A DNA stretch of 64,000 bases from Paenibacillus typhae (GTDB lineage Bacteria; Bacillota; Bacilli; Paenibacillales; Paenibacillaceae), in contig NZ_FNDX01000011.1 of assembly GCF_900099765.1 (NCBI RefSeq), positions 1-64,000 on the forward strand, given 5' to 3'. The position numbers and the translations under genes are program-made. This document shows, in pieces, positions 16,218-24,409 of the stretch. The first letter of the stretch is position 1, and each line of letters begins with the position of its first letter. Below the pieces are notes generated by a model. It saw only the letters and a list, made by a program, of their open reading frames with translations. It was not told where the DNA came from and did no database searches.

Positions 16218-16523
16218 ATGAATATAGGAAGAAGAATTTATTACGATAAAGTAACAGGAGATATTATCCAAGAGACAGGGGAGCGTTCTGGTGATGTTAT
16301 CATCACAACAATTGACCAGGATTTTGTTTTCTGCAGCAAGCTTTCAGAACGAGTCCGTGAGACCGTCGGTTGCTTGGAACTGGAATTTGGTGACTATGCT
16401 GATGATTTCAGAGAAGGACAGTTGATACGGATTAACACCGCAGAACGGATTCCTCTCTTTAGTTACCCGGAGTTCAACAACAAGCCGGAAGAGATTATTC
16501 TGAACCGGATGGGGTCAGTTTGA
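16218..16523 (+). CDS. tail-locus protein of unknown function (XkdW/X position)
   Basis: 101 residues, ATG with TAGGAGGAG upstream. It begins MNIGRRIYYDKVTGDIIQET and has an acidic middle. Such small proteins follow the fibre gene in many Firmicute phages. Role unknown. Confidence 0.7.
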   Translation: MNIGRRIYYDKVTGDIIQETGERSGDVIITTIDQDFVFCSKLSERVRETVGCLELEFGDYADDFREGQLIRINTAERIPLFSYPEFNNKPEEIILNRMGSV

Positions 16524-16565
16524 TAATCTAAGGATTTCTATTAAACATTAGAAAGGAGCGGGGGG

Positions 16566-16865
16566 ATGGATAGCGACGATATTGCAAATTTGGAAAAGCT
16601 GCTGCCGCTTGCTGATAAATACGGGCTGGCCTATATAGTAGCTTTGGTGCTGCTGGTGATTTTTCTGGTGCTGCTGAGGTCGATTGTGAAGGGGAATCTG
16701 GTGCCGCGGGAGCTGCTGGAGCGTGCTGAGGATGACCGGGACCGGCTGCAGAATATACTCGACAAAGAACGTTCAGATTTTATGGCGCCAACTTTGGAGG
16801 TGCTGCAACGGCTGAAGGTTGACCACGCCGCCGAGGAAGTAAATGAGGAGAACAGGGGGAGATAG
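16566..16865 (+). CDS. single-span membrane protein with coiled coil
   Basis: 99 residues with GAAAGGAGCGGGG upstream. One hydrophobic span at about residues 21-42 (LAYIVALVLLVIFLVLLRSI), then a charged coiled-coil-like tail (LLERAEDDRDRLQNILDKE). Placed between fibres and the lysis genes, where PBSX has XhlA-type accessory proteins. No reliable family name. Confidence 0.7.
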   Translation: MDSDDIANLEKLLPLADKYGLAYIVALVLLVIFLVLLRSIVKGNLVPRELLERAEDDRDRLQNILDKERSDFMAPTLEVLQRLKVDHAAEEVNEENRGR

Positions 16866-16866
16866 C

Positions 16867-17064
16867 GTGCTGAGCAAATGGGTTAAACGGCTATCTCCGC
16901 TGCATCGTGCCAAGGACAAGGAGCTTACACGGGCTACTAGCAGGGTGGCCCTATCCATCCACAGGTACAAAGACGTCTCGCAGGATATCCAACAGGAAAT
17001 CAGGAACAATGGTTTTGCCGAATTTTTAATTTATGACCGGGAGGGAGAAGATGGGCACAATTGA
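16867..17064 (+). CDS. small basic protein of unknown function
   Basis: 65 residues from a GTG start right after the previous stop. It overlaps the next gene by 14 nt. Basic N-terminus (VLSKWVKRLSPLHRAKDK), no membrane span. Tight spacing supports it being translated; function not recognised. Confidence 0.55.
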   Translation: MLSKWVKRLSPLHRAKDKELTRATSRVALSIHRYKDVSQDIQQEIRNNGFAEFLIYDREGEDGHN

Positions 17065-17410
17065 TGTTGTTTTAATAATGGCATATTCCGTATCGTTTAT
17101 CTGTGCGCTGCTGCTGATGGCTGCGCTATTTTTATATTTCCGCCGGAGAATCCGGGCAAGGGTAATCAGCTTATTTATGCTGGCAGCATTCTTTTTCCTG
17201 GGAGCATATACCGTAAAAATGGCAGTAGCTTTCTGGCTCAGATTCAGCAGTGCAGCAGGCACAGATGCGGTGCTGGCGTCACTTCACTCCCGGGCTTGGG
17301 CATTTGCCCAGGCGGGCACAACTTTTGGCCTGATCATTCTTACAATGCTGATGTACACGAAGCGGCGGGACTTGTTCATTGTACTGTCAGATTTAAAAAA
17401 ATGGAGGTAA
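17051..17410 (+). CDS. small multi-span membrane protein
   Basis: 119 residues with GGAGGGAGAAG immediately upstream. Three hydrophobic segments at about residues 6-30, 38-60 and 82-100, with arginine-rich connectors. Located in the lysis module, it could be a holin-like or accessory lysis protein, but no motif shows this. Confidence 0.6.
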   Translation: MGTIDVVLIMAYSVSFICALLLMAALFLYFRRRIRARVISLFMLAAFFFLGAYTVKMAVAFWLRFSSAAGTDAVLASLHSRAWAFAQAGTTFGLIILTMLMYTKRRDLFIVLSDLKKWR

Positions 17411-17415
17411 CCAGC

Positions 17416-18094
17416 ATGCTGACACTGACTCAGATCAAAGCTAAATCAGCCCCCCGTCTAAAAGGTCTTCATCCGGCTGTGTCCGCCGCAGCGGATAAGC
17501 TGATTGAACGCTGTTACACATGCGGTGTACCGATTCTGATAACTCAGGGACTCCGCACCTTTGCTGAACAAGACAGGCTGTACGCCCAAGGACGTACCTC
17601 TCCGGGAAGCATAGTTACCAATGCAAAGGGCGGATACAGCTATCATAACTACGGGCTGGCAGTTGATTTCGCCCTGCTGCCAATGCATCCTGGGATATGA
17701 AGCGTGATAGCGACCGTGACGGGACGTCAGATTGGCAGGAGGTTGTGCAGCAGGCTAGAGCACTCGGCTTTGAGTGGGGAGGGACTGGAGCAGTTTCAAG
17801 GATTATCCACATTTTCAGCTGAGCTTTGGCCTGACAATTGGAGAACTGCTTGGAGGAGCCCGGCCGGCTACGTCTGCTGTTGAAGCAGCGAACAAGTTGA
17901 TCAATTTACAAGAGCAGCAGGCCGTAAAGAGTATTACAACAGCTGTTGTAAACGTCAACGGGTGCAAAATTGCCGAGGGATATATAAAAGAAGGGGTAAC
18001 CTATGTGCTGGTACGCGCTGTAGCGGAGGCGTTAGGGGCCAGTGTAGGTTTTAATGCTGCGACCCGGACGGTTGAAATTACAAGCAGCCGGTAG
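17416..18094 (+). pseudogene. M15-type D-Ala-D-Ala peptidase endolysin, two frameshifts
   Basis: Three consecutive reading frames together make one lysin. Residues 1-90 contain SYHNYGLAVDF (the HxxxxxxD metal site of VanY/CwlK-like peptidases). A missing base near 17683 (CAATGC for expected CAAATGC) shifts the frame to SWDMKRDSDRDGTSDWQEVV. A second missing G in the run near 17781-17783 shifts again to DWSSFKDYPHFQL, which holds the last metal His. The final 60 residues resemble a copper-amine-oxidase-N-like wall domain (VLVRAVAEALGASVGF). As given, translation stops at 17700 before the final catalytic His. Both shifts lie in short homopolymers, so sequencing error is a real alternative to gene decay. 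Confidence 0.85.
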
Positions 18095-18168
18095 GCGAGA
18101 GGCCCTAGAGCACAAGAAGCTGATTACTGCTGAATTAGCAGAAACATTTATATGGAAGGAATGAGCTT

Positions 18169-18453
18169 ATGGTACGCAGTGATATTTTGGATAATGTGAT
18201 GGCCTTTGCGTCTGTACTCGCCGTCTTTGTTCTTGCGCTGGTACAGCTGATAAAAAACAATCTGAATCTCCCGCGTAATGCTATCCCGTTTGTAGGGCTT
18301 GCAATAGGCTTGTTGACCGGTGCTGCGGCATATCCGTTTACTGACCTGGACACAGTCCTCAGACTTTGGGCGGGCGGGCTTGCGGGCTTAGCTGCTACGG
18401 GTTTGTTTGAACTGGCGTTTAACAACCGCTCTCAGGGCAGTACTAGAGCATAG
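18169..18453 (+). CDS. phage holin (A118/LL-H type)
   Basis: 94 residues; GGAAGGAATGAGCTT precedes the ATG. Two to three membrane spans: residues about 11-30, 39-58 and 65-84. The LWAGGLAGLAATGLFEL end is typical of Hol118-like holins. It would release the lysin at the end of tail production. Last gene of the tail locus. Confidence 0.85.
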   Translation: MVRSDILDNVMAFASVLAVFVLALVQLIKNNLNLPRNAIPFVGLAIGLLTGAAAYPFTDLDTVLRLWAGGLAGLAATGLFELAFNNRSQGSTRA

Positions 18454-18469
18454 ATTGGATTACCCTGTT

Positions 18470-18496
18470 GGGCCTGCTCTCCTGAGCGGGCCTTTA
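18470..18496 (+). terminator. weak terminator after the holin gene
   Basis: GGGCCTGCTC / GAGCGGGCC pairing followed by TTTAAT. The stem is good but the T tract is short. Confidence 0.5.
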
Positions 18497-18806
18497 ATAC
18501 ATAACGGATACATTTTCAATAACCCCAATTTCCATTCTTCCGCAATCCGTGTATAATGCAATCAATACCTACATGCCGTGTGAACCTTGCACATAAATAC
18601 TCCAAAGGGCAGCCATTATAATGAAATAAAATACATAAATATTTTATGACTGTATAATGAATGAATTTGGTGTATAATCGTAATTACTGCAGCGCTTTAC
18701 AGCGCAATAAGTTGGAGATTTCCGATAGGTTTTACTGTATGATATGAGGAAAGCTTCAAATAGACAATGTTAGGACATTGATCCGGAAGAGGATGGGGGG
18801 AGCAGC
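18497..18806 (+). promoter_or_regulatory. upstream region of ppc
   Basis: No gene is seen. TATAAT occurs three times on the plus strand (18552, 18653 and 18672), each as TGTATAATG/C. Good -35 boxes at 17 bp are not obvious, so which one is used is open. The leader ends with GGATGGGGGGAGC as ribosome site. Confidence 0.35.
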
Positions 18807-21599
18807 ATGACCGAACTTACGACAGCTGTCAGCAAAAGCAATTCTAATAATCTGCTGCGGCGTGACGTACGGTTCCTGGGGAACATTTTGGGCGAAGTCT
18901 TGGTTCACCAAGGCGGTAACGAACTGCTGGAAGTCGTGGAGAAAATCCGTGAGACCAGTAAATCGCTTCGCTCATTATTTTTGCCTGAACTGCACAATGA
19001 ATTTAAAGAGCTGATTGGCTCATTGGATCCTGAGAATCGGCACCAGGTAATACGGGCATTTGCTATTTACTTTCAATTAGTTAACATCGCTGAGCAGAAT
19101 CACCGGATCCGCCGTAAGCGGGACTATGAGCGTTCTGCAGGGGACACGGTACAGCCGGGATCTATCGAAAGTGCGATTCAGGAGCTCCGTGAACGTGATT
19201 TTTCCCAAGAGGATGTTCATGACATTATGAACAACCTGTCATTGGAGCTGGTCATGACCGCTCACCCTACGGAAGCAATGCGGCGGGCCATTCTCGATAT
19301 TCACAAGCGGATCTCGGATGATGTAATGGGGCTCGACAATCCTACACTGACATTCCGTGAACGCGAACAGCTCCGTGAGAAGCTGCTGAATGAAGTTATT
19401 ACTCTGTGGCAGACAGATGAATTGCGTGACCGCAAACCGACAGTACTGGATGAAGTGCGGAACGGGATGTACTACTTCCACGAGACGATTTTCCAGGTGC
19501 TGCCGGATGTATATCAGGAACTTGAACGATGTTTGAGCAAATACTATCCGGGACAGAACTGGCATGTGCCCACATACCTGCGTTTTGGATCATGGATCGG
19601 CGGAGACCGTGACGGCAATCCGTCCGTAACGGCGGCGGTGACGCTACAGACGCTTCGTCTGCAGCGCAAGCTGGCTATCCGGGAATATCAGCGCATTATG
19701 CGTGAACTCATGCAGTATCTGAGCTTTAGTACAAGCATCGTCAGCGTTACAGAAGAACTGCTGGATTCAATTGAAGAAGACCGCAAGATCATTAAACTGA
19801 ACCGGGTTGATGCCTGGCGCAATGACAATGAGCCTTACCGGATTAAGCTCAGCTATATGATCTCGAAGACACAGAACGTGCTGGACGACGAGAAAAAAGG
19901 AACGCCGGAGCGCTACGCGACCCCGCAGCAGTTCATAGATGACCTGAATGTGATTGACCGCAGTCTGCGGCATCACTATGCCGACTATGTAGCGGATACT
20001 TACATTAAGAAACTTATCCGCCAGGTGGAGCTGTTCGGCTTCCACACTGCGGCACTGGATGTCCGCCAGCATAGCCAGGAGCATGAAAATGCGATGGCCG
20101 AAATTCTGGCCAAGATGAACATTACCCAGGATTACGCCAATATGCCGGAAGACGAGAAGGTAACGCTGCTCGAATCTCTGCTCAACGATCCGCGGCCGCT
20201 AACTTCTCCGTACCAGTCGTACAGTGAAAGTACGGAGGAATGTCTTGCGGTATACCGCACTATCTATCTGGCGCAGGAGGAATACGGCAAGCAGTGTATC
20301 ACCAGTTATCTGATCAGTATGGCGGAAGCGGCAAGTGACATTCTGGAAGTTATGGTGTTCTCCAAAGAAGTGGGCTTGTTCCGCAAGGATAACGATGGAA
20401 CTGTAGTCTGCACGCTGCAGGCTGTGCCGCTCTTTGAGACCATTGATGACCTGCACAACGCGCCGCAGATTATGAAGCGGCTGCTCAGCATGCCGATCTA
20501 TCGTGAAGCGGTGCGGGCAATGAACGACCTGCAGGAGATTATGCTCGGCTATTCCGACAGTAATAAAGACGGCGGTGTGGTAACTGCGAACTGGGAGCTG
20601 CGTGTTGCGCTGAAGCAGATTACGGCTACAGCGGATGAATTCGGCATCAAGCTGAAGTTCTTCCACGGGCGCGGCGGGGCGCTTGGACGCGGCGGCATGC
20701 CGCTGAACCGCAGTATTCTTGCCCAGCCGGCTTCTACAATCGGCGGCGGAATCAAGATTACAGAGCAGGGTGAAGTGATTTCATCCCGTTATTCAATGCA
20801 GGGTATTGCTTACCGTAGTCTGGAGCAGGCTACGTCAGCACTGGTGACGGCAGCCATTCATGCCAGAACGCCGCAGGCAGATCTGTATGAAGCCAAGTGG
20901 GATGAAATTGTTGCCCGTATCTCTGAAGTATCCCTGACCAAATATCAGGACCTGATTTTCCGTGATCCGGACTTCCTGACCTTCTTCAAAGAGTCGACAC
21001 CTCTGCCTGAGGTGGGCGAGCTGAACATCGGTTCACGCCCATCCAAACGCAAGAACAGCGACCGCTTTGAGGATCTGCGTGCGATTCCGTGGGTATTTGC
21101 CTGGACGCAGAGCCGTTACCTGCTGCCGGCCTGGTATGCTGCCGGAACGGGGCTGCAGAGCTTCTATGAAGGCAAAGAAGAGAATCTGAAGATTATGCAG
21201 ACTATGTATGCTGACTTCTCCTTCTTTACCACGCTGATTGATACGCTGCAGATGGCAATTGCCAAGGCAGACCTGGTTATTGCCGAGGAGTACGCGTCCA
21301 TGGGCAAAAATGACGAAGCCCGCAAACGGATCTTTGGCATGATTGAAGCGGAATTCAAGCTGACCTCGGAGTTGATCCTCAAAATCACCGGCCAGCATGA
21401 CATTCTGGATAATGTTCCTGTTATTCAGGAATCAATCCGGCTGCGCAATCCTTATGTTGATCCGCTCAGCTACCTTCAGGTACAGCTGCTGTCCGAGCTA
21501 AGGGCGCTGCGGGATGCCGAGGGTGACGACGCCGAACTGCTGCGTGAAGTATTGCTTACTATTAACGGTATTGCTGCAGGACTGCGGAATACGGGTTGA
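18807..21599 (+). CDS. ppc: phosphoenolpyruvate carboxylase
   Basis: 930 residues, the full family length. It adds bicarbonate to phosphoenolpyruvate to give oxaloacetate, refilling the TCA cycle. Visible signature regions are MTAHPTEAMRRAILDI near residue 150 and FHGRGGALGRGG near residue 615, plus GYSDSNKDGG near 580. It ends in the conserved RNTG C-terminus. Single gene with its own leader and terminator. Core gene marking the right edge of the tail locus. Confidence 0.98.
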   Translation: MTELTTAVSKSNSNNLLRRDVRFLGNILGEVLVHQGGNELLEVVEKIRETSKSLRSLFLPELHNEFKELIGSLDPENRHQVIRAFAIYFQLVNIAEQNHRIRRKRDYERSAGDTVQPGSIESAIQELRERDFSQEDVHDIMNNLSLELVMTAHPTEAMRRAILDIHKRISDDVMGLDNPTLTFREREQLREKLLNEVITLWQTDELRDRKPTVLDEVRNGMYYFHETIFQVLPDVYQELERCLSKYYPGQNWHVPTYLRFGSWIGGDRDGNPSVTAAVTLQTLRLQRKLAIREYQRIMRELMQYLSFSTSIVSVTEELLDSIEEDRKIIKLNRVDAWRNDNEPYRIKLSYMISKTQNVLDDEKKGTPERYATPQQFIDDLNVIDRSLRHHYADYVADTYIKKLIRQVELFGFHTAALDVRQHSQEHENAMAEILAKMNITQDYANMPEDEKVTLLESLLNDPRPLTSPYQSYSESTEECLAVYRTIYLAQEEYGKQCITSYLISMAEAASDILEVMVFSKEVGLFRKDNDGTVVCTLQAVPLFETIDDLHNAPQIMKRLLSMPIYREAVRAMNDLQEIMLGYSDSNKDGGVVTANWELRVALKQITATADEFGIKLKFFHGRGGALGRGGMPLNRSILAQPASTIGGGIKITEQGEVISSRYSMQGIAYRSLEQATSALVTAAIHARTPQADLYEAKWDEIVARISEVSLTKYQDLIFRDPDFLTFFKESTPLPEVGELNIGSRPSKRKNSDRFEDLRAIPWVFAWTQSRYLLPAWYAAGTGLQSFYEGKEENLKIMQTMYADFSFFTTLIDTLQMAIAKADLVIAEEYASMGKNDEARKRIFGMIEAEFKLTSELILKITGQHDILDNVPVIQESIRLRNPYVDPLSYLQVQLLSELRALRDAEGDDAELLREVLLTINGIAAGLRNTG

Positions 21600-21640
21600 T
21601 GCCCGGAGTTCTGCCTTTGAAATACCGGGAATAATCTTAA

Positions 21641-21682
21641 AGGAGATTTGCTGCACTTAATGCAGCAGATCTCCTTTTTTTG
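21641..21682 (+). terminator. ppc terminator
   Basis: Near-perfect 15-bp stem AGGAGATTTGCTGCA / TGCAGCAGATCTCCT followed by seven T. Confidence 0.95.
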
Positions 21683-21815
21683 TCTGTATTTGGGTTCTAT
21701 TGAATTTTGGAGGGATATTCGGGGGAATTTGGGCGGGAAACAGCGCATAAGCTACAGGTGATGGAGAAGGTGCGAAAGAAGAATTTTGGAACTGCAGGAG
21801 CGTCAGCGTCCGCCT

Positions 21816-21870
21816 TTATTGTCAGATTTCTACTGTAAACAAAACCTATAATAAAGAAATCTGACAATAA
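21816..21870. repeat. 16-bp inverted repeat element in the ppc-sigW gap
   Basis: TTATTGTCAGATTTCT (21816-21831) and its exact complement AGAAATCTGACAATAA (21855-21870) flank a 23-nt AT-rich loop. They are bordered by GC-rich arms (GTCAGCGTCCGCC and CAGCGGCCGGAAG). No T tract, so it is not a simple terminator. It looks like a small mobile or dispersed palindromic element. The rest of 21690-22070 holds no gene that I can support. Confidence 0.6.
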
Positions 21871-22071
21871 CAGCGGCCGGAAGTCCAAACATTCTTTGGA
21901 GTGCCGCCGTAATCACCGCAATTTGCTGCAAGTTGGTCCTGCCCGCTTTCCATAAGGTAACAATACAATCCTTGATTTTTGACCAAACTTGATTTACGAT
22001 TTAGATGCTTGTACCGTGGACATTCAGATGAGATGAAAGACCAGGGGCGGCAAGTCTGGGGGAGTTAACAG

Positions 22072-22638
22072 GTGGAGAATTTGGAAGGCAGATTGACAAA
22101 GCTCGCCTTGAAGGGCGACCAGAGAGCATTTGCCGAGCTTGTGGAACTATATAAAGACAAAATATATCATCTGGCTTACCGGATGCTGAACAACCGTCAT
22201 GAAGCAGAGGATATTGTTCAGGAGACTTTTTTGCGTGTATACCGGAATTTGGACCGTTATGATGACAAACAGAAGTTCTCAACCTGGATTTACAGGATTG
22301 GTACGAACCTCTGTATCGACAGGCTGCGCAAGCGCAAGCCTACCTATTCGCTGGATGCGGAGATGAACGACCAGGAAGGCATTGACGGCTATTCCATGAT
22401 TCCGAGTGACAATGTCACCCCCGAGACGGAACTGCTGCTCTCAGAGACGCAGAGGGTGATCTACGAGGCCATAGACAGCCTGCCTGTGAAATACCGGTCT
22501 GTAATGATACTGCGGTATCTGCAGGATCTGTCGCTGCAGGAGATCAGTGATGTGCTGGGTATGCCGGTAACGACGATCAAGACCCGGGTGCACCGCGGAC
22601 GTGAGTTTTTACGTAAAAAATTAGGCCCGAAAATGTAA
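22072..22638 (+). CDS. sigW: ECF sigma factor SigW
   Basis: 188 residues from GTG 22072 behind GGGGGAGTTAACAG. Region 2 motif DIVQETFLRVYRNLDRYD (residues about 43-60) and region 4 LQEISDVLGMPVTTIKTRVH near the C-terminus are intact. SigW directs the cell-envelope stress regulon. It is followed by the matching anti-sigma gene 119 nt later, as in Bacillus/Paenibacillus. Confidence 0.93.
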   Translation: MENLEGRLTKLALKGDQRAFAELVELYKDKIYHLAYRMLNNRHEAEDIVQETFLRVYRNLDRYDDKQKFSTWIYRIGTNLCIDRLRKRKPTYSLDAEMNDQEGIDGYSMIPSDNVTPETELLLSETQRVIYEAIDSLPVKYRSVMILRYLQDLSLQEISDVLGMPVTTIKTRVHRGREFLRKKLGPKM

Positions 22639-22757
22639 AAATAGATGTTTTTTTATGAAACGTCTGACTGGCAGTGCCGTATGTAAGTTAAGCAAGTCTT
22701 ATGCACTGTCCCTTTGCCTTGAAATAATTAATAGCACTCATGAAAGGATTGGCTCCT

Positions 22758-23372
22758 ATGGAATGCAAACTGGCCGTCTCTTTGATGCATGATTACCTGG
22801 ATGACGACTTGCCCGAGCTGCAGCAGAGGGAATTGAAGGAGCATCTTCTATCCTGTCCGGATTGCCGTGCAAAGTTCAAAGAATTGGAACAAACGGATAT
22901 GCTGATGTTCTCCCTGATGCACCAGAATGCGGTGGCCTCAGACGATCTGGTAAGCCGGATAATGGATTCGCTGCCGAAGCCGAAGAAGGAAAGAGCTTTT
23001 ATTACCTGGATCAAAAGACATCCGGCACTTACGGCGGCGTCCGTATTTCTGCTGGTGATGCTGATGAGCTCGGTGACCTTCTGGAATCAGGATCAGCAGC
23101 TTGTCGTCAGAGGCAGTGACCTCGATCAGGTTGTGATCCAGGGCGATACGGTGATTGTACCGTCCGGCAAAACCATTACCGGCAACCTAACGGTGGAGAA
23201 CGGCAAAACTCAGGTGTACGGGGAAGTCAACGGCAATGTAACGGTGATCGACGGTACTCTGTACAAAGCCTCTACAGCCCACATCTCCGGGCAAGTCAAA
23301 AGCATAGACCAAGCGGTAAGCTGGCTCTGGTATAAAGTGACGAACATGTTCTCTGAAGTTGCCTACCGTTAA
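22758..23372 (+). CDS. rsiW: anti-sigma-W factor RsiW with bactofilin-like outer part
   Basis: 204 residues from ATG 22758 with AAAGGA upstream. The N-terminal zinc-binding anti-sigma motif H29-x3-C33-x2-C36 (HLLSCPDCRAKF) holds SigW. One membrane span at about residues 92-112 (AASVFLLVMLMSSVTFW). The outer part (about 120-190) has repeated short beta elements (GKTITGNLTVENG, VYGEVNGNVTVIDG) like a bactofilin beta-helix. Regulated proteolysis releases SigW in the family. Confidence 0.92.
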   Translation: MECKLAVSLMHDYLDDDLPELQQRELKEHLLSCPDCRAKFKELEQTDMLMFSLMHQNAVASDDLVSRIMDSLPKPKKERAFITWIKRHPALTAASVFLLVMLMSSVTFWNQDQQLVVRGSDLDQVVIQGDTVIVPSGKTITGNLTVENGKTQVYGEVNGNVTVIDGTLYKASTAHISGQVKSIDQAVSWLWYKVTNMFSEVAYR

Positions 23373-23403
23373 CCCGCATGGCCTTTATGCAGAAATAGTA
23401 TTT

Positions 23404-23436
23404 GCGCCTCTTTTTCCGGAAAGATGGCGCTTTTTT
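23404..23436 (+). terminator. sigW-rsiW terminator
   Basis: GCGCCTCTTT / AAGATGGCGC stem (one mismatch) followed by TTTTTT. Confidence 0.8.
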
Positions 23437-23578
23437 GTTGTCCGGAAAGACATTCTCAGCATTCCCCGGCATGTGAAACTTGCAACCTGGGCGTGAACGT
23501 TATAACCTAGATATGAAACAGATCTTACAGACAATTTACATAAACCCAGCTAATATGAAATGACGGGGGTTTGGGGCA

Positions 23579-24409
23579 ATGAGCTATTTTACCGACTTAA
23601 CATGGAAAGAGTCCATTAAAGATATAATCGATATCCTGATCGTCAGCTACATTATCTACAAGGTCCTCAATATGGTGCGCGGCACACGGGCAGTCCAGCT
23701 GCTTAAGGGAATTCTTGTGCTGGTTATTATCTGGGCGCTGAGCACGGTTCTGGATCTCTACACGCTGAAATGGCTAATGAACCAGATTTATACGTTCGGG
23801 GTGTTTGCCATCTTTATCATTTTTCAGCCTGAGCTGCGAAGGGGGCTGGAGCAGCTTGGCCGGGGCAAGTTTTTTGGCCGGACTTCGGAGAATGATGAGG
23901 AGATCAGCCGGCTGGTCGGTGAAGTGATTAAAGCCGTGAATTACCTGTCCAAGCGTAAAATCGGGGCACTTATCGTATTTGAGCGGGCGACGGGGCTGAA
24001 TGAGTACACCGAATCGGGCATTCCAATGCGTTCCGTGGTAAGCTCGGAGCTGCTGATCAATATTTTTATTCCCAATACTCCGCTGCATGACGGTGCGCTG
24101 ATTATGCAGGACGGACAGATTGCCGCGGCCGCCTGCTATCTCCCTCTTTCAGAGAATCCGTTCATCAGCAAAGAGCTGGGGACACGCCACCGTGCGGCGA
24201 TCGGGATCAGTGAGGTCGCGGACTCGGTATCTGTTGTAGTCTCCGAGGAGACAGGTCAAATATCGCTGGCCATCAACGGGCAGATTGTGCGTGACATTAA
24301 GGAAGAATCGCTGATCTCGAAGCTTCATCAGGAGCTGAGCGCATCTTCGACGCTGAAGGAGAAGAGCTCTGCTTTCTGGAAACGGAGAGGGGGCAAAAAT
24401 AATGGATAA
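23579..24409 (+). CDS. cdaA: diadenylate cyclase CdaA
   Basis: 276 residues. Three N-terminal membrane spans (about 15-30, 40-57, 62-80) precede a DAC domain with the catalytic motifs DGA (LHDGALIMQDG) and RHR (GTRHRAAIG). It makes cyclic di-AMP from two ATP at the membrane. The next gene cdaR overlaps it by 8 nt and glmM follows, the conserved cda operon. A c-di-AMP riboswitch sits elsewhere in this window (58.2 kb). Confidence 0.97.
   Translation: MSYFTDLTWKESIKDIIDILIVSYIIYKVLNMVRGTRAVQLLKGILVLVIIWALSTVLDLYTLKWLMNQIYTFGVFAIFIIFQPELRRGLEQLGRGKFFGRTSENDEEISRLVGEVIKAVNYLSKRKIGALIVFERATGLNEYTESGIPMRSVVSSELLINIFIPNTPLHDGALIMQDGQIAAAACYLPLSENPFISKELGTRHRAAIGISEVADSVSVVVSEETGQISLAINGQIVRDIKEESLISKLHQELSASSTLKEKSSAFWKRRGGKNNG

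Noticed and set aside
17774..18094. Independent gene starting at GTG 17774
   Set aside because: It is the third piece of the broken lysin: DWSSFKDYPHFQL completes the M15 peptidase, and there is no ribosome site.
21970..22071. SigW-type autoregulatory promoter before sigW
   Set aside because: AAAC is present near 21975, but the expected CGTA box at the correct 16-17 bp spacing is not.
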